From BS750m-G28 sp035527235 (GTDB taxonomy: Archaea; Thermoproteota; Bathyarchaeia; TCS64), in assembly GCA_035527235.1 (NCBI GenBank), contig DATLAV010000051.1:1-5235 (forward strand): 5,235 nt of DNA, in the 5' to 3' direction. Positions within the stretch are counted from its first letter, which is position 1. Every line of letters begins with the position of its first letter. Shown here one piece after another: positions 1 through 5,235 of this stretch. Below the pieces are notes generated by a model. It saw only the letters and a list, made by a program, of their open reading frames with translations, was not told the origin of the DNA and made no database searches. A program made the translations under genes and the position numbers.

Positions 1-1559
1 CTGCGGGAAATCACGATCTGAGCGCCATACTCTACATCCCCCCAACAGCTCACTCCAACAACCCGGTGCCGGCGGTCCTCGTCACCCACGGGATCAGCAA
101 CGCCAAGGAGACTTCGAGCTGCATCGCCCTCGAGGTCAGCAGACTGGGATTCGTCTCCCTGGCGCTGGACCTCACGGGTCACGGCGGTTCGGGGGGAGAT
201 CTCGGCGCTGACGACCCCACCTTCGGTGTCTCCACCGCCCTGGAGTACCTGGCCGGCCTCGACTACGTCGACTCGAGGCTCCTCGGGCTCGTGGGTCACA
301 GCCTGGGAGCTGGGGCGGTCAGGGGAGCGGCGGACAGATTTGGCGTCACGGCGGTGGCGTTCCTCGGCGGCGGCGTGGGGGGGGTGAGCGAGTCGGGGGA
401 GGACGGGGCGCTGAGCCCCACCTTCCCGCCCAACTTACTCGTGGCGGTGGGGAGCCACGATGTGCTGTTTGACATTGAGAAGCTGGAGACGACCCTGATG
501 CCCGTCTTCGACACATCTGCCCCCGTGGTGCCGGGGGATCTCTACGGCAACATCTCGTCGGGAACGTTGAGGAAGCTCGTCGTCTCCCCAACAATTCATC
601 TCCTCGAGCCTGTTGACCCCGCGATCGTAGGCGAGGTGACCTGGTGGATGATGCGGCAGCTCACGCCCTGGAGGAGCCGATCTCCAGACGCCCCGATCTA
701 CCTCCTTCGGGAGGGGGCGAACCTCGTCGCCATCACCGCTTTCGCCGGTCTGGTCGTCTCCGTAGCGTCGCTCATGAAGAACTATGTGGGCCCTACTCGG
801 GGGATTAGGCGTCAAGTACGAATCTCAAAGGGTCGAATCATGCTCTGGATCTTCCTGGGGCTGGTCCTCTTCGCGCCCGTGATGGGGGCTGGTGCCCTCC
901 TCCCCTTCCCACCTCTGATCTTCGGTTCGTCCATGGCTTGGTGGCTCCTCGTGACTGGCCTTGTAGGAGCCCTCGTCATGAGATACCCGGCAAGGAGGGT
1001 AGCCGCGTCGGGGCGAATGCTGCTCCAGGAGCTGAGGGGATCCCTGAGAACGGAGGACGTGTTCGCCGCTGCCCTTATGTTCCTGATCTTCTATGCGGTC
1101 GCTTGGATGGCGGAAGGATACACCGGGCTCGGCCTGATGTTCATCGTCCCGGTGTTCAGGCCGCTGACACTGAGGCGCCTCGCCGTGTTCCCCCTCTACG
1201 TCCCGTTCACGCTTGTCTACTTCCTCGTCGAGGGTCTGTACATGCACAGATACAGAGCCGAGGAGGGGAGATGGTGGTTGGACCTCCTCGGGGTTGTACT
1301 GTTGAGGGTCTCGCCATACGCGGTCGTACTATTCCTCCAGTACGGGGGGATGTACCTGCTCGACGTCCGACTGCTGGGGGGCTTCGTCGGCTTCTTTGTC
1401 GAGTTTCTCTGGGCGGTCGTCCCCATCTTCGCCCTGACCATCGTCTGGTCGTGGTGGCTCCATAGGGTCACCGGGAGGATCTGGATGGGCGCAGTCTTCA
1501 ACTCCCTCGTCGTCGCGTGGGTGTCCGTCGGATTGTTCCCCTTCGGCTCGTTCATGTGA
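1..1559 (+). CDS. Alpha/beta-hydrolase with C-terminal multi-pass membrane domain (5' end outside window)
   Basis: A serine hydrolase fused to a membrane domain, probably an esterase- or peptidase-like enzyme anchored in the cytoplasmic membrane; its substrate is unknown. The frame is open from base 3 to the TGA at 1557-1559. The GTG at 66 is an internal valine: the 21 codons before it read as hydrolase sequence (AGNHDLSAILYIPP), so the true start lies left of the window. Counting that GTG as residue 1, I see the oxyanion-hole HG at 8-9, a GHG turn at 38-40, the nucleophile elbow G-H-S-L-G at 77-81 (Ser79), a likely acid Asp132 in GSHD, and a likely catalytic His178, so the triad looks complete. 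From about residue 217 to the end there are 8-9 hydrophobic segments (roughly 217-236, 259-278, 283-305, 331-350, 353-364, 373-392, 405-432, 437-463, 474-495). The last two resemble, weakly, the tails of membrane alpha/beta-hydrolases annotated in other prokaryotes. It converges on the HD-hydrolase gene. The fold is certain; the function is not. Confidence 0.88.
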   Translation, partial: AGNHDLSAILYIPPTAHSNNPVPAVLVTHGISNAKETSSCIALEVSRLGFVSLALDLTGHGGSGGDLGADDPTFGVSTALEYLAGLDYVDSRLLGLVGHSLGAGAVRGAADRFGVTAVAFLGGGVGGVSESGEDGALSPTFPPNLLVAVGSHDVLFDIEKLETTLMPVFDTSAPVVPGDLYGNISSGTLRKLVVSPTIHLLEPVDPAIVGEVTWWMMRQLTPWRSRSPDAPIYLLREGANLVAITAFAGLVVSVASLMKNYVGPTRGIRRQVRISKGRIMLWIFLGLVLFAPVMGAGALLPFPPLIFGSSMAWWLLVTGLVGALVMRYPARRVAASGRMLLQELRGSLRTEDVFAAALMFLIFYAVAWMAEGYTGLGLMFIVPVFRPLTLRRLAVFPLYVPFTLVYFLVEGLYMHRYRAEEGRWWLDLLGVVLLRVSPYAVVLFLQYGGMYLLDVRLLGGFVGFFVEFLWAVVPIFALTIVWSWWLHRVTGRIWMGAVFNSLVVAWVSVGLFPFGSFM

Positions 1560-1618
1560 TGGGGGATACCCCTGAGAAAGCGATGGGATATCACGAGTTT
1601 GGAGTCTTTAACGCGGGG

Positions 1619-2167
1619 TCAGAAACCGATCTCTTTGCTTATCGACTGCATCGCCTTGATGCCGAGGCTGAGGAACTCGCTGAGATCCAGGCCGAGCTCC
1701 TCGCAGCGCATGATGTTCTCCCTGCTCACGGCCCGGGCGAAGGACTTGTCCTTCATCCGCCTCCTGACGCTGCTCGCCTTCATCCCTTCGAGCTTCGTCG
1801 GCCTCACGAGGGCGCCCGCCACGATCAATCCGGAGAGGGCGTCGGCGGCGAAGAGGCTGACCCCCAGCCTCCCCTCGGCCTTGTGGCCGGTCAGCTCGTT
1901 GTGGCCCCTGATCGCCTCGAGCCCCTCCGCGGAGACTAGGTCTTTGACCATCTCCGCCGAGACGAGACCGTGCCTGCTGAAGTCGTCGGCGGTCTCCTCG
2001 TAGTCGATGTCGTGGAGCATGCCAACAGCCTCCCAGAGCTGGACGTCCTCCCCGAAGCGCTCGGCGAGGCCCCTCATGATGGCCGATACGGCGTTCATGT
2101 GGTTGACCAGGTTCCTGTTCTTCACGTTCTTCTTGACGAGGTCCAGAGCTTCATCGCGAGTGAGCAT
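1619..2167 (-). CDS. HD-superfamily phosphohydrolase, COG2316-like
   Basis: Predicted soluble metal-dependent phosphohydrolase of the small HD family that I recognise as COG2316; the natural substrate of that family is not established. I chose the ATG at 2165-2167 (182 residues, MLTRDEALDLV...). An in-frame TTG three codons upstream (2174-2176) is directly abutted by the GGGGAG ribosome site, leaving no spacing, whereas the ATG lies 9 bases from it. Numbered from this ATG, metal ligands expected for an HD domain are His23, the doublet His52-Asp53 (HDID, not the classic HDIG), His66, His89 in GHN, and Asp109 in AADALSG. The C-terminal region ALVRPTK...SVRRRMKDKSFARAVSRE and the final helices match the family from memory, and the length is normal. 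It follows the transporter gene after a 78-base spacer and could be co-transcribed with it. It converges on the membrane hydrolase with 59 bases between stops. Nothing suggests damage. Confidence 0.9.
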   Translation of the reverse strand: MLTRDEALDLVKKNVKNRNLVNHMNAVSAIMRGLAERFGEDVQLWEAVGMLHDIDYEETADDFSRHGLVSAEMVKDLVSAEGLEAIRGHNELTGHKAEGRLGVSLFAADALSGLIVAGALVRPTKLEGMKASSVRRRMKDKSFARAVSRENIMRCEELGLDLSEFLSLGIKAMQSISKEIGF

Positions 2168-2176
2168 ATCTATCAA

Positions 2177-2182
2177 CTCCCC
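2177..2182 (-). promoter_or_regulatory. Shine-Dalgarno site deciding the HD-hydrolase start
   Basis: On the minus strand this reads GGGGAG, ending 9 bases before the ATG at 2165-2167 and immediately touching the alternative TTG at 2174-2176. Normal spacing favours the ATG. The leader must be transcribed through this site, so either a promoter further upstream or read-through from the transporter gene is needed. A TTAAAC box at about 2192-2199 would give a start too close to the gene to include it. Confidence 0.6.
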
Positions 2183-2209
2183 GATTCTGATGTTTAAGGA
2201 TTTAGGGGT

Positions 2210-2229
2210 GGCAGCGCCGGAGCTCTGCC
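2210..2229 (-). other. RNA hairpin with UCCG tetraloop between transporter and HD-hydrolase genes
   Basis: The minus-strand transcript can fold GGCAG...CTGCC (5 bp), then one A-G mismatch, then GC/GC (2 bp), closing the loop C-UCCG-G. A UNCG loop closed by C-G is known to be unusually stable. The hairpin begins 16 bases past the transporter stop codon and ends 42 bases before the HD-hydrolase ATG. No U-run follows, so a bacterial-type intrinsic terminator is not supported. It could be an mRNA 3'-end stabiliser, a processing site, or chance in GC-rich DNA. Confidence 0.4.
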
Positions 2230-2245
2230 CATGAGAACGACCTTA

Positions 2246-3628
2246 TTAGATGATGTGGGGCCAGAGTAGCCAGGCCAGTAGGATCGTGATGATCGCTCCC
2301 GAGAGGTCGAGGAGGACCCCAGCCTTGATCATCTCTTTGATCTCGACCTTCCCGGTGCTGTAGGCTATCGCGTTGGGCGGAGTCCCGACGGGGAGCATGA
2401 AGTCAAGGCTCGTAGATATTCCGACCGCAACCGCCAGGATGACGGGGTTCACCCCCGTTGTGCTGCCTAAGCCGATGGCAATGGGCAGGAAGACCCCCGC
2501 ACTCGCCGTGTTGCTCGCTACAATGCTGATCCCGAGGCCAAAGACCGTGACGAGGGCGATGATGAGGACGCCGGATCGGCCTCCCGTGAGCATGACGAGG
2601 TACTCGCTTATCCTGACGACCAGCCCGGAAACCCCAAGGGCGGAGCCGAGGCTGAGCCCCCCTCCTATGAGCAGCAGCGTGTTCCATTTCGCCTGGGCGA
2701 CATCCCTCTCGTGTATCAACCCTAGCACTAGAACCGCCACGCCGATAATAGCCGCGACGGCGCTCGACGAGATTCCGTGCCCCTCCCAGCCTATCGCGAG
2801 GGCGATCGGCTCAGGGAGCTTACTGGTAAGCCAGAGCAGGATCGAGAGGGCGAACACTGTCAGAGTCAGCTTCTGCTTGTTGTCGAGGGGTCCTATCTCG
2901 AGTTCGAGGTTCGGTATCTCCTTGACGTCCGTCGGGAAGATCGCGAAGAGGACCACCCAGGTCACGAGGATCATCACCAGCGTGATGGGCAGGCCGTAGG
3001 CCATCCACTCAAGGAATGTGATCTCGTAACCGATCATCTCCTTGAGGAAGCCGGCGGCCATCGCGCAGGTCGTCGTCCCAACGAGGGTCGAGAGGCCCCC
3101 TGCGGTCGCCGAGTAGGCGATGCCAAGGATCATGATCTTGGAAAAGTTGCCCTTAGAGTCCTTGATCTGATTGGTGAGGCGGATCGCCATAGTCACCATG
3201 AGGGCCGTGGACGCCGTGTTGCTTATCCACATGGAGAGGAACCCTGTGGTCATCATGAAGACTAGGACGACGATCCGGGCGTCGGCCTTCAGCTTGCTAA
3301 TTATCTGGTAAGCGAAGTACTGATCGAGGCCCTGCTTGTCCACGGAGATCGCCAGAAGGAATCCGCCGAGGAGGAGCATGACGACAGGATCGAAGAAGGG
3401 GCTCAATGCATCCTTAAAGCTCTGGACCCCAAGCAGGGACTGCAGCAGGGGTATCATTATGGAGGTCGCCACGAGGGGTATCGCCTCCGTCGTCCAGAGG
3501 GAAGCGCCGACTATGAGGACGACGAGGGCTCCCTGCTCCTCAGGGGTAATGACGCCCGAGCTCCAGTTGTAAGCGACGATGGAGATGACAGCTACGAGCA
3601 CCACAATGACTGCCTTTCTGTTCTCCAA
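2246..3628 (-). CDS. SLC13/DASS-family anion (dicarboxylate or sulfate) transporter
   Basis: Integral membrane symporter of the divalent-anion:sodium family (SLC13, DASS), which imports dicarboxylates, citrate, sulfate or related anions, usually with Na+; the substrate here cannot be told. The 460 residues match the length of the structurally known bacterial member VcINDY. Hydrophobic segments run throughout, and the internal repeat is visible: each half carries an S-N-T signature (residues 136-138 and 372-374), where the family binds Na+ and the substrate carboxylate. The second half ends in the family hallmark LPVGTPPNAIAYSTGKV (about 412-428). The matching first-half loop reads GTTTCAMA (184-191) where many members have GTPPN or GSPPN, a departure. 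Start: TTG at 3626-3628; an in-frame TGA lies four codons upstream and no ATG is available before the first membrane helix, so TTG is the best choice. No strong ribosome site is seen (only AGAGAT nearby), consistent with a very short leader behind the TATA box at 3657-3666. Confidence 0.92.
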   Translation of the reverse strand: MENRKAVIVVLVAVISIVAYNWSSGVITPEEQGALVVLIVGASLWTTEAIPLVATSIMIPLLQSLLGVQSFKDALSPFFDPVVMLLLGGFLLAISVDKQGLDQYFAYQIISKLKADARIVVLVFMMTTGFLSMWISNTASTALMVTMAIRLTNQIKDSKGNFSKIMILGIAYSATAGGLSTLVGTTTCAMAAGFLKEMIGYEITFLEWMAYGLPITLVMILVTWVVLFAIFPTDVKEIPNLELEIGPLDNKQKLTLTVFALSILLWLTSKLPEPIALAIGWEGHGISSSAVAAIIGVAVLVLGLIHERDVAQAKWNTLLLIGGGLSLGSALGVSGLVVRISEYLVMLTGGRSGVLIIALVTVFGLGISIVASNTASAGVFLPIAIGLGSTTGVNPVILAVAVGISTSLDFMLPVGTPPNAIAYSTGKVEIKEMIKAGVLLDLSGAIITILLAWLLWPHII

Positions 3629-3656
3629 TATGATCTCTAGTCAAGGAGTAATAACA

Positions 3657-3666
3657 GATATAAATC
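3657..3666 (-). promoter_or_regulatory. Archaeal TATA box for the transporter gene
   Basis: The minus strand reads GATTTATATC, close to the archaeal TATA consensus (C/T-TTTATATA). Its centre is about 33 bases upstream of the TTG start. With the usual archaeal spacing of about 26 bases from the box centre, transcription would start near 3635, leaving a leader of only some 7 bases. That near-leaderless arrangement fits the lack of a clear Shine-Dalgarno site. The start point is inferred, not seen. Confidence 0.6.
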
Positions 3667-3672
3667 TACACA

Positions 3673-3704
3673 CTGCCCTAAATTGAAATTTTTCATACTG
3701 GCAG
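3673..3704. repeat. Nested inverted repeat upstream of the transporter promoter
   Basis: Two inverted repeats lie one inside the other with centres one base apart. The outer arms are CTGCC (3673-3677) and GGCAG (3700-3704); the inner arms are TGAAA (3684-3688) and TTTCA (3691-3695) around a TT centre. The element starts 7 bases upstream of the transporter TATA box and ends 7 bases past the stop codon of the 119-residue gene. It could be a regulator-binding dyad or a 3'-end structure of the upstream transcript. The arms are short, so chance remains possible. Confidence 0.4.
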
Positions 3705-3711
3705 CATGCTC

Positions 3712-4071
3712 TCAGAGGCCGTTCCTGAGGTACATGATGCTCTCAGCGAAAGAACCTTGCCCGTTCTGCGCGATGGGCTTGCCAAGCTCTGTTGAGAGGG
3801 TCTCGACGATGAGGTCCTCGATTATCAGGTGGCCTGAGCCCAGTATCTTCTCCAGGATGTCCCGGAAATCCTGGGCTCTGTCGGGTAGGTCCTCCATCCT
3901 GAGCGAGTGGGAGCTCTCCATCGTCCCGAGGATTACTTTCGTTGACTTTTCACCGAAGATGTCTATGAGTATATCCTGGATCGTGCTCTGCATCAGGCTG
4001 TTGAAGGGGGATTTGGGTGCTGCGTCGGTCTTCATCTCGGCTCTCATCTCTAGGGTTGCTTCGGGTGCCAT
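3712..4071 (-). CDS. Small NitrOD5-like domain protein, partner of the response regulator
   Basis: A 119-residue, probably soluble, mostly helical protein with no membrane segment or signal peptide. After a polar N-terminal stretch (about 1-22), residues 25-98 look like one compact domain: ILIDIFGEKSTKVILG, then an amphipathic segment with DLPDRAQDFRDILEKILGSG, then HLIIEDLIVETLSTEL. From memory this pattern (FGEK ... IP/LP-x-R-x-x-x-F ... L-x-K-I-x-G-S-G ... IE-x-L-I) matches the small archaeal domain called NitrOD5, found alone or attached to signalling proteins; its biochemical role is not known to me. The ATG at 4069-4071 lies 5 bases after the TAG of the response regulator, with no strong ribosome site of its own, so translation is probably coupled. 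The pairing suggests it acts as the regulator's target or accessory. Identity as a real gene is strong; the family name is tentative. Confidence 0.8.
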   Translation of the reverse strand: MAPEATLEMRAEMKTDAAPKSPFNSLMQSTIQDILIDIFGEKSTKVILGTMESSHSLRMEDLPDRAQDFRDILEKILGSGHLIIEDLIVETLSTELGKPIAQNGQGSFAESIMYLRNGL

Positions 4072-4076
4072 CAGTT

Positions 4077-4541
4077 CTACATAACCTTGCTCTTGTTAAT
4101 CATGCTGAGCTCTCGAGCCTTCGCCTCGATGTACTCCTCGACTTTCTTCTCGCCGTACTCGGCCTCGTCGCGATGGGACTCCAGTAGCTCTTCCACCTTC
4201 CGGAAGAGGTCCTCCATCCTGACGGGCTTCAGGACGTACATGTCCGCCCCCTGGTTCACCGCCTTTATCGCGTTCTGGAGCGTGGGGAAGCCGGTCACTA
4301 TCATCCTCTTCATCGTCGGCGCGACCTTGGCGAGAACCTTGAGCAGCTCCGTCCCCTCGATATCGGGGAGCTTTATATCTATCAATGCGAGTTGGTAGGG
4401 CCTCTCACCGGCCTTCCTGATGGCCTCTTCACCGTTGGACGCGATCTCCACCGTGTAGCCCCTACTCTCTAGGTTCATCCTGAAGACTGTCCTGATGTTC
4501 TCATCGTCGTCGATGACCAATATCCGGGGGTTTGATGGCAT
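4077..4541 (-). CDS. Single-domain response regulator (CheY-like receiver, no output domain)
   Basis: Cytoplasmic phosphoreceiver of two-component signalling. The 154 residues hold a full receiver domain (about 5-122). The acidic pair Asp11-Asp12 binds Mg2+ and Asp55 in LIDIKLPD is the phosphoacceptor. Thr83 in IVTG is the switch residue and Lys105 in VLKP completes the active site. After the receiver, residues 123-154 form a charged helix (EAEYGEKKVEEYIEAKARELS) with no DNA-binding motif, so any output must go through another protein. The likeliest partner visible is the downstream 119-residue protein, 5 bases away. No histidine kinase is in the window. The start is the ATG at 4539-4541, with GGAG at 4549-4552 seven bases upstream. 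Transcription probably begins at the promoter near 4591-4600. Confidence 0.93.
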   Translation of the reverse strand: MPSNPRILVIDDDENIRTVFRMNLESRGYTVEIASNGEEAIRKAGERPYQLALIDIKLPDIEGTELLKVLAKVAPTMKRMIVTGFPTLQNAIKAVNQGADMYVLKPVRMEDLFRKVEELLESHRDEAEYGEKKVEEYIEAKARELSMINKSKVM

Positions 4542-4548
4542 TTCATCT

Positions 4549-4552
4549 CTCC
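4549..4552 (-). promoter_or_regulatory. Shine-Dalgarno site of the response regulator gene
   Basis: The minus strand reads GGAG (within GGAGAGATGA, a long match to the anti-SD region) seven bases before the ATG at 4539-4541. It fixes this ATG as the start. Another ATG at 4552-4554 overlaps the site but is out of frame and stops after three codons. Confidence 0.65.
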
Positions 4553-4590
4553 ATGGCTACGTGAAGCCTTTCATGTTATCTTTGAGAGAC

Positions 4591-4600
4591 CATTAAAGGC
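4591..4600 (-). promoter_or_regulatory. Candidate TATA box of the response regulator operon
   Basis: The minus strand reads GCCTTTAATG, a partial match to the archaeal TATA box. From its centre, the usual 26-base spacing predicts a transcript start near 4569 and a leader of about 28 bases that contains the GGAG ribosome site. The surrounding 160 bases are AT-rich, so other boxes (for example in 4650-4665) cannot be excluded. Confidence 0.4.
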
Positions 4601-4630
4601 ATTATGAATCGCTCATATCGATCATCTCTT

Positions 4631-4701
4631 AATCAAAAGGCAAGAAAACATTAAATGATAAAATAGGGAAATGGAGTTAAATTTGGGAGTAAAATTGGGG
4701 A
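4631..4701 (-). terminator. U-rich region after the amidohydrolase gene, possible archaeal terminator
   Basis: Immediately after the amidohydrolase TGA, the minus transcript contains several short U-rich tracts (AAUUUUAC, CCCUAUUUUAUC, GUUUUCUUGCCUUUUG) and no strong hairpin. Archaeal RNA polymerase commonly terminates at such tracts without a stem. Three imperfect 12-base copies lie inside it (see the repeat at 4659-4701). No experimental support is available; AT-rich composition alone could explain the pattern. Confidence 0.3.
4659..4701. repeat. Three imperfect 12-base direct repeats
   Basis: Plus-strand copies are TAAAATAGGGAA (4659-4670), TAAATTTGGGAG (4678-4689) and TAAAATTGGGGA (4690-4701). 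The last two are exactly adjacent and agree at 9 of 12 positions; the first and third agree at 10 of 12. The array ends at the amidohydrolase stop codon. It may be part of a terminator region (each copy gives a C-run then a U-run on the minus transcript) or a protein-binding array; low sequence complexity weakens the case. Confidence 0.35.
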
Positions 4702-5235
4702 TCACTCGTTATAATATAGGATCTTTCCGCCGACGATGGTCATCTTGACCTCTACGTCCTTGATCTCGGTGGAAGGGATCTCGGTGAGGTCCTGCTCCAA
4801 AATTGCCAAGTCGGCGATTTTGCCCACCTCCACGCTACCCTTGAGGTCCTCCTCGAAGGATGAGTAGGCGGCGTCGAGGGTGAACCCCTTCACCGCCTCC
4901 TCGAGGGTGATCCTGCTCTCCCTGACGGGGTGGTTGACCGCGGACCAGATGCCGTAAAGGGGGTGGAAGGGCATCCCATCGGAGCCGAAGGGGACCCTGA
5001 CGCCCTCGTCCAGTAGAGCCCTATAGGGGTTGTTCTGCTTCAGCCGCCTCTTGCCAATGCGCGCCTCGTACAGCCCGTCCGGGCCGCTCCACTCACCGAC
5101 GAAGTTGGGCTGCATCGAGGCGATTATCCCGAGCTGCCTCATGCGCTCTATCTGCTGGGATGAGAGGAGCTCACAGTGCTCTATGCGGTGGCGGTGGTCC
5201 TTCCTCGGGGACTCACGGATGGCCTCCTCGATGGC
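4702..5235 (-). CDS. YtcJ-like amidohydrolase, C-terminal part (5' end outside window)
   Basis: C-terminal 177 residues of a metal-dependent hydrolase of the amidohydrolase superfamily, YtcJ/AepA-like branch (COG1574 type), which cleaves C-N or C-O bonds in unknown substrates; full members are usually about 500-550 residues. The frame stays open to the window's right edge. The ATG at 5140-5142 is internal, because the 31 codons before it read as family sequence (KDHRHRIEHCELLSSQQIER). In the visible part, the metal-ligand region R-I-E-H is at 17-20, followed by MQPNFVGEW (about 41-49). The conserved catalytic/metal Asp lies in VPFGSDGMPFHP (Asp86), and ALDEGVRV-type sequence precedes it. The C-terminal beta-sandwich piece GSVEVGKIADLAILEQDL...VGGKILY (about 133-173) carries the usual G-K-x-A-D-L signature. 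It ends in TGA at 4702-4704. It is followed by 160 AT-rich bases before the response regulator, so it is probably a separate transcription unit. Confidence 0.92.
   Translation of the reverse strand, partial: AIEEAIRESPRKDHRHRIEHCELLSSQQIERMRQLGIIASMQPNFVGEWSGPDGLYEARIGKRRLKQNNPYRALLDEGVRVPFGSDGMPFHPLYGIWSAVNHPVRESRITLEEAVKGFTLDAAYSSFEEDLKGSVEVGKIADLAILEQDLTEIPSTEIKDVEVKMTIVGGKILYYNE

Noticed and set aside
66..68. GTG as the start codon of the membrane hydrolase
   Set aside because: The frame is open to the left edge, and the 21 residues before it fit the first beta strands of an alpha/beta-hydrolase, so this is an internal valine.
938..1465. Long second plus-strand frame inside the membrane hydrolase gene
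   Set aside because: The translation is rich in Pro, Arg and Gly with no domain pattern, as expected for an off-frame read of GC-rich DNA; the in-frame hydrolase explains the region.
1562..1572. GGGG-ATA-CCCC palindrome between the convergent genes as a terminator
   Set aside because: The stem is only 4 bp with a 3-base loop and no U-run on either strand; too weak to call.
2192..2199. TTAAAC-like box as a promoter for the HD-hydrolase gene
   Set aside because: The usual spacing would start the transcript at about 2169, after the GGGGAG ribosome site, which contradicts the best translation signal; left uncalled.
2373..2999. 208-codon plus-strand frame opposite the transporter
   Set aside because: It mirrors the coding strand of a well-supported SLC13 gene and has low-complexity content without recognisable motifs.
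5140..5142. ATG as the start of the amidohydrolase
   Set aside because: The 31 upstream codons to the window edge carry the conserved R-I-E-H metal-ligand region, so the gene continues outside the window.
1..5235. Defence island, CRISPR, mobile element or phage remnant
   Set aside because: All coding capacity is explained by metabolic, transport and signalling genes; no transposase, integrase, repeat-spacer pattern or terminal inverted repeats were seen.

Overview
The window looks like a piece of an archaeal chromosome of high-moderate G+C content, most plausibly from the Bathyarchaeia or a related uncultured TACK-group archaeon. The grounds are indirect. Arginine is written mostly as AGG/AGA. 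Intergenic DNA is AT-rich, with TATA-like boxes near the archaeal promoter distance. At least one gene has a TTG start, and Shine-Dalgarno sites are present in front of some genes but not others. A small domain protein sits beside a lone response regulator, an arrangement I associate with Thaumarchaeota/Bathyarchaeota genomes. No rRNA, tRNA, CRISPR array, insertion sequence or phage gene is visible, and the lineage call is inference.

Layout: (1) bases 1-1559, plus strand: the 3' part of a gene for an alpha/beta-hydrolase fused to a large multi-pass membrane domain; its true N-terminus lies left of the window. (2) Convergent with it, minus strand, 1619-2167: an HD-superfamily phosphohydrolase of the COG2316 type. 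(3) Minus, 2246-3628: an SLC13/DASS-type anion transporter started by TTG behind a good TATA box. (4) Minus, 3712-4071 and 4077-4541: a probable two-gene operon of a single-domain response regulator followed by a 119-residue protein resembling the archaeal NitrOD5-type output domain. (5) Minus, 4702 to the right edge: the C-terminal part of a YtcJ-like amidohydrolase that continues outside the window.

How they fit together: five of the six genes share the minus strand, but the gaps between most of them (78, 83 and 160 bases) and the candidate promoters inside those gaps suggest separate transcription units. The exception is the regulator plus small protein, only 5 bases apart. That pair is the most intriguing part: a receiver with all phosphorylation residues intact but no DNA-binding domain and no kinase in view, coupled to a small helical protein that could be its partner. 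The transporter and HD hydrolase may be co-transcribed across a hairpin-containing 78-base spacer. The hydrolase, transporter and amidohydrolase are metabolic genes whose substrates cannot be read from sequence.

I found no convincing evidence of a new defence, mobile or RNA-guided system. The items worth a second look are modest: the hydrolase-membrane fusion, the orphan regulator pair, an altered half-motif in the transporter, and several small non-coding structures (a nested dyad at 3673-3704, a UCCG-capped hairpin at 2210-2229, and a triplicated 12-mer at 4659-4701).
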